Below are positions 63,994 to 64,000 of a stretch of DNA of 64,000 nt, piece after piece. Source of the DNA: CALBPI01 sp039814545. GTDB taxonomy: Bacteria > Pseudomonadota > Gammaproteobacteria > Steroidobacterales > Woeseiaceae. The stretch covers positions 1 through 64,000 of the forward strand of contig JBCCBB010000006.1 of assembly GCA_039814545.1 (NCBI GenBank). Direction: 5' to 3'. Position 1 is the stretch's first letter. Each line of letters opens with the position of its first letter. A program made the translations under genes and the position numbers. Below the pieces are notes generated by a model that was not told the origin of the DNA, did no database searches, and saw nothing but the letters and a program-made list of their open reading frames with translations.

Positions 63994-64000
63994 CGTCGCG
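63990..64000 (+). CDS. Start of a following gene, cut by the window end
   Basis: ATG at 63990-63992 overlaps the TGA stop of the ParA-like gene and continues as ACG TCG to the edge. The same coupling pattern is common in this window, but only three codons are visible, so this is tentative. Confidence 0.3.

Overview
The window looks like a chromosomal segment of a GC-rich, aerobic, Gram-negative heterotroph, most likely a gammaproteobacterium. The order rplY-pth-ychF-tRNA, an Entner-Doudoroff operon under HexR, many TonB-dependent receptors and lipoproteins, and c-di-GMP signalling proteins fit an Alteromonadales, Xanthomonadales or Woeseiales-like marine organism. The exact lineage cannot be fixed from the sequence alone. 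Coding density is very high: no gene-free stretch exceeds 300 bases. The largest gap, 12868-13152, has only an AT-rich patch around 13028-13050. Many neighbours overlap by 4 bases (ATGA, GTGA, TTGA). I see no CRISPR array, insertion sequence, prophage or rRNA.

Layout. 1-6230: end of rplY, pth, ychF, a small lipoprotein, a CAT-anticodon tRNA with a terminator, a HAD-type phosphatase lipoprotein, two paralogous exported proteins ending in a TonB-C-like domain, and a small lipoprotein. 6245-12867 (minus): a siderophore-type TonB receptor, an ABC exporter (ATPase plus two ABC-2 permeases) and an exported M14-like deacylase, which form one tight unit. 13153-15793: a three-part methyltransferase, a DUF3293 protein and an exported methyltransferase. 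15995-25087: a c-di-GMP block made of a catalytically dead GGDEF-EAL protein, an apparently active REC-GGDEF*-EAL protein, a huge beta-propeller sensor diguanylate cyclase, and a secreted subtilisin with WSDE repeats. 25157-29319 (minus): pyrophosphatase coupled to ATP sulfurylase/APS kinase, a TetR regulator with a clear operator, and a ferredoxin-NADP reductase. 29437-30867: an aldehyde dehydrogenase.

The centre of the window (30859-54570) is an alpha-glucan system. A minus-strand operon malQ-glgC-glgA-glgB-glgP-glgX makes and degrades glycogen. Divergent from it is an uptake locus with a maltodextrin-type TonB receptor, two flavin-dependent tryptophan-halogenase-like proteins, two exported GH13 amylases, an MFS sugar transporter and a LacI regulator. 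The shared control region holds a perfect 21-bp inverted repeat made of two LacI-like boxes. A third copy of the box lies before the MFS gene. Immediately after come hexR and zwf-pgl-edd-eda (55889-61525), so glucan import, storage and glucose-6-phosphate catabolism are physically joined.

The end of the window (61580-64000) holds a YHS-domain protein, a soluble histidine kinase fused to a receiver with Glu at the phosphorylation site, and a ParA-like ATPase. The most unusual points are the halogenase pair inside a glucan locus, the paired LacI boxes, the dead/active EAL pair, the WSDE-repeat protease, the receptor-exporter-deacylase operon and the Glu-receiver kinase.
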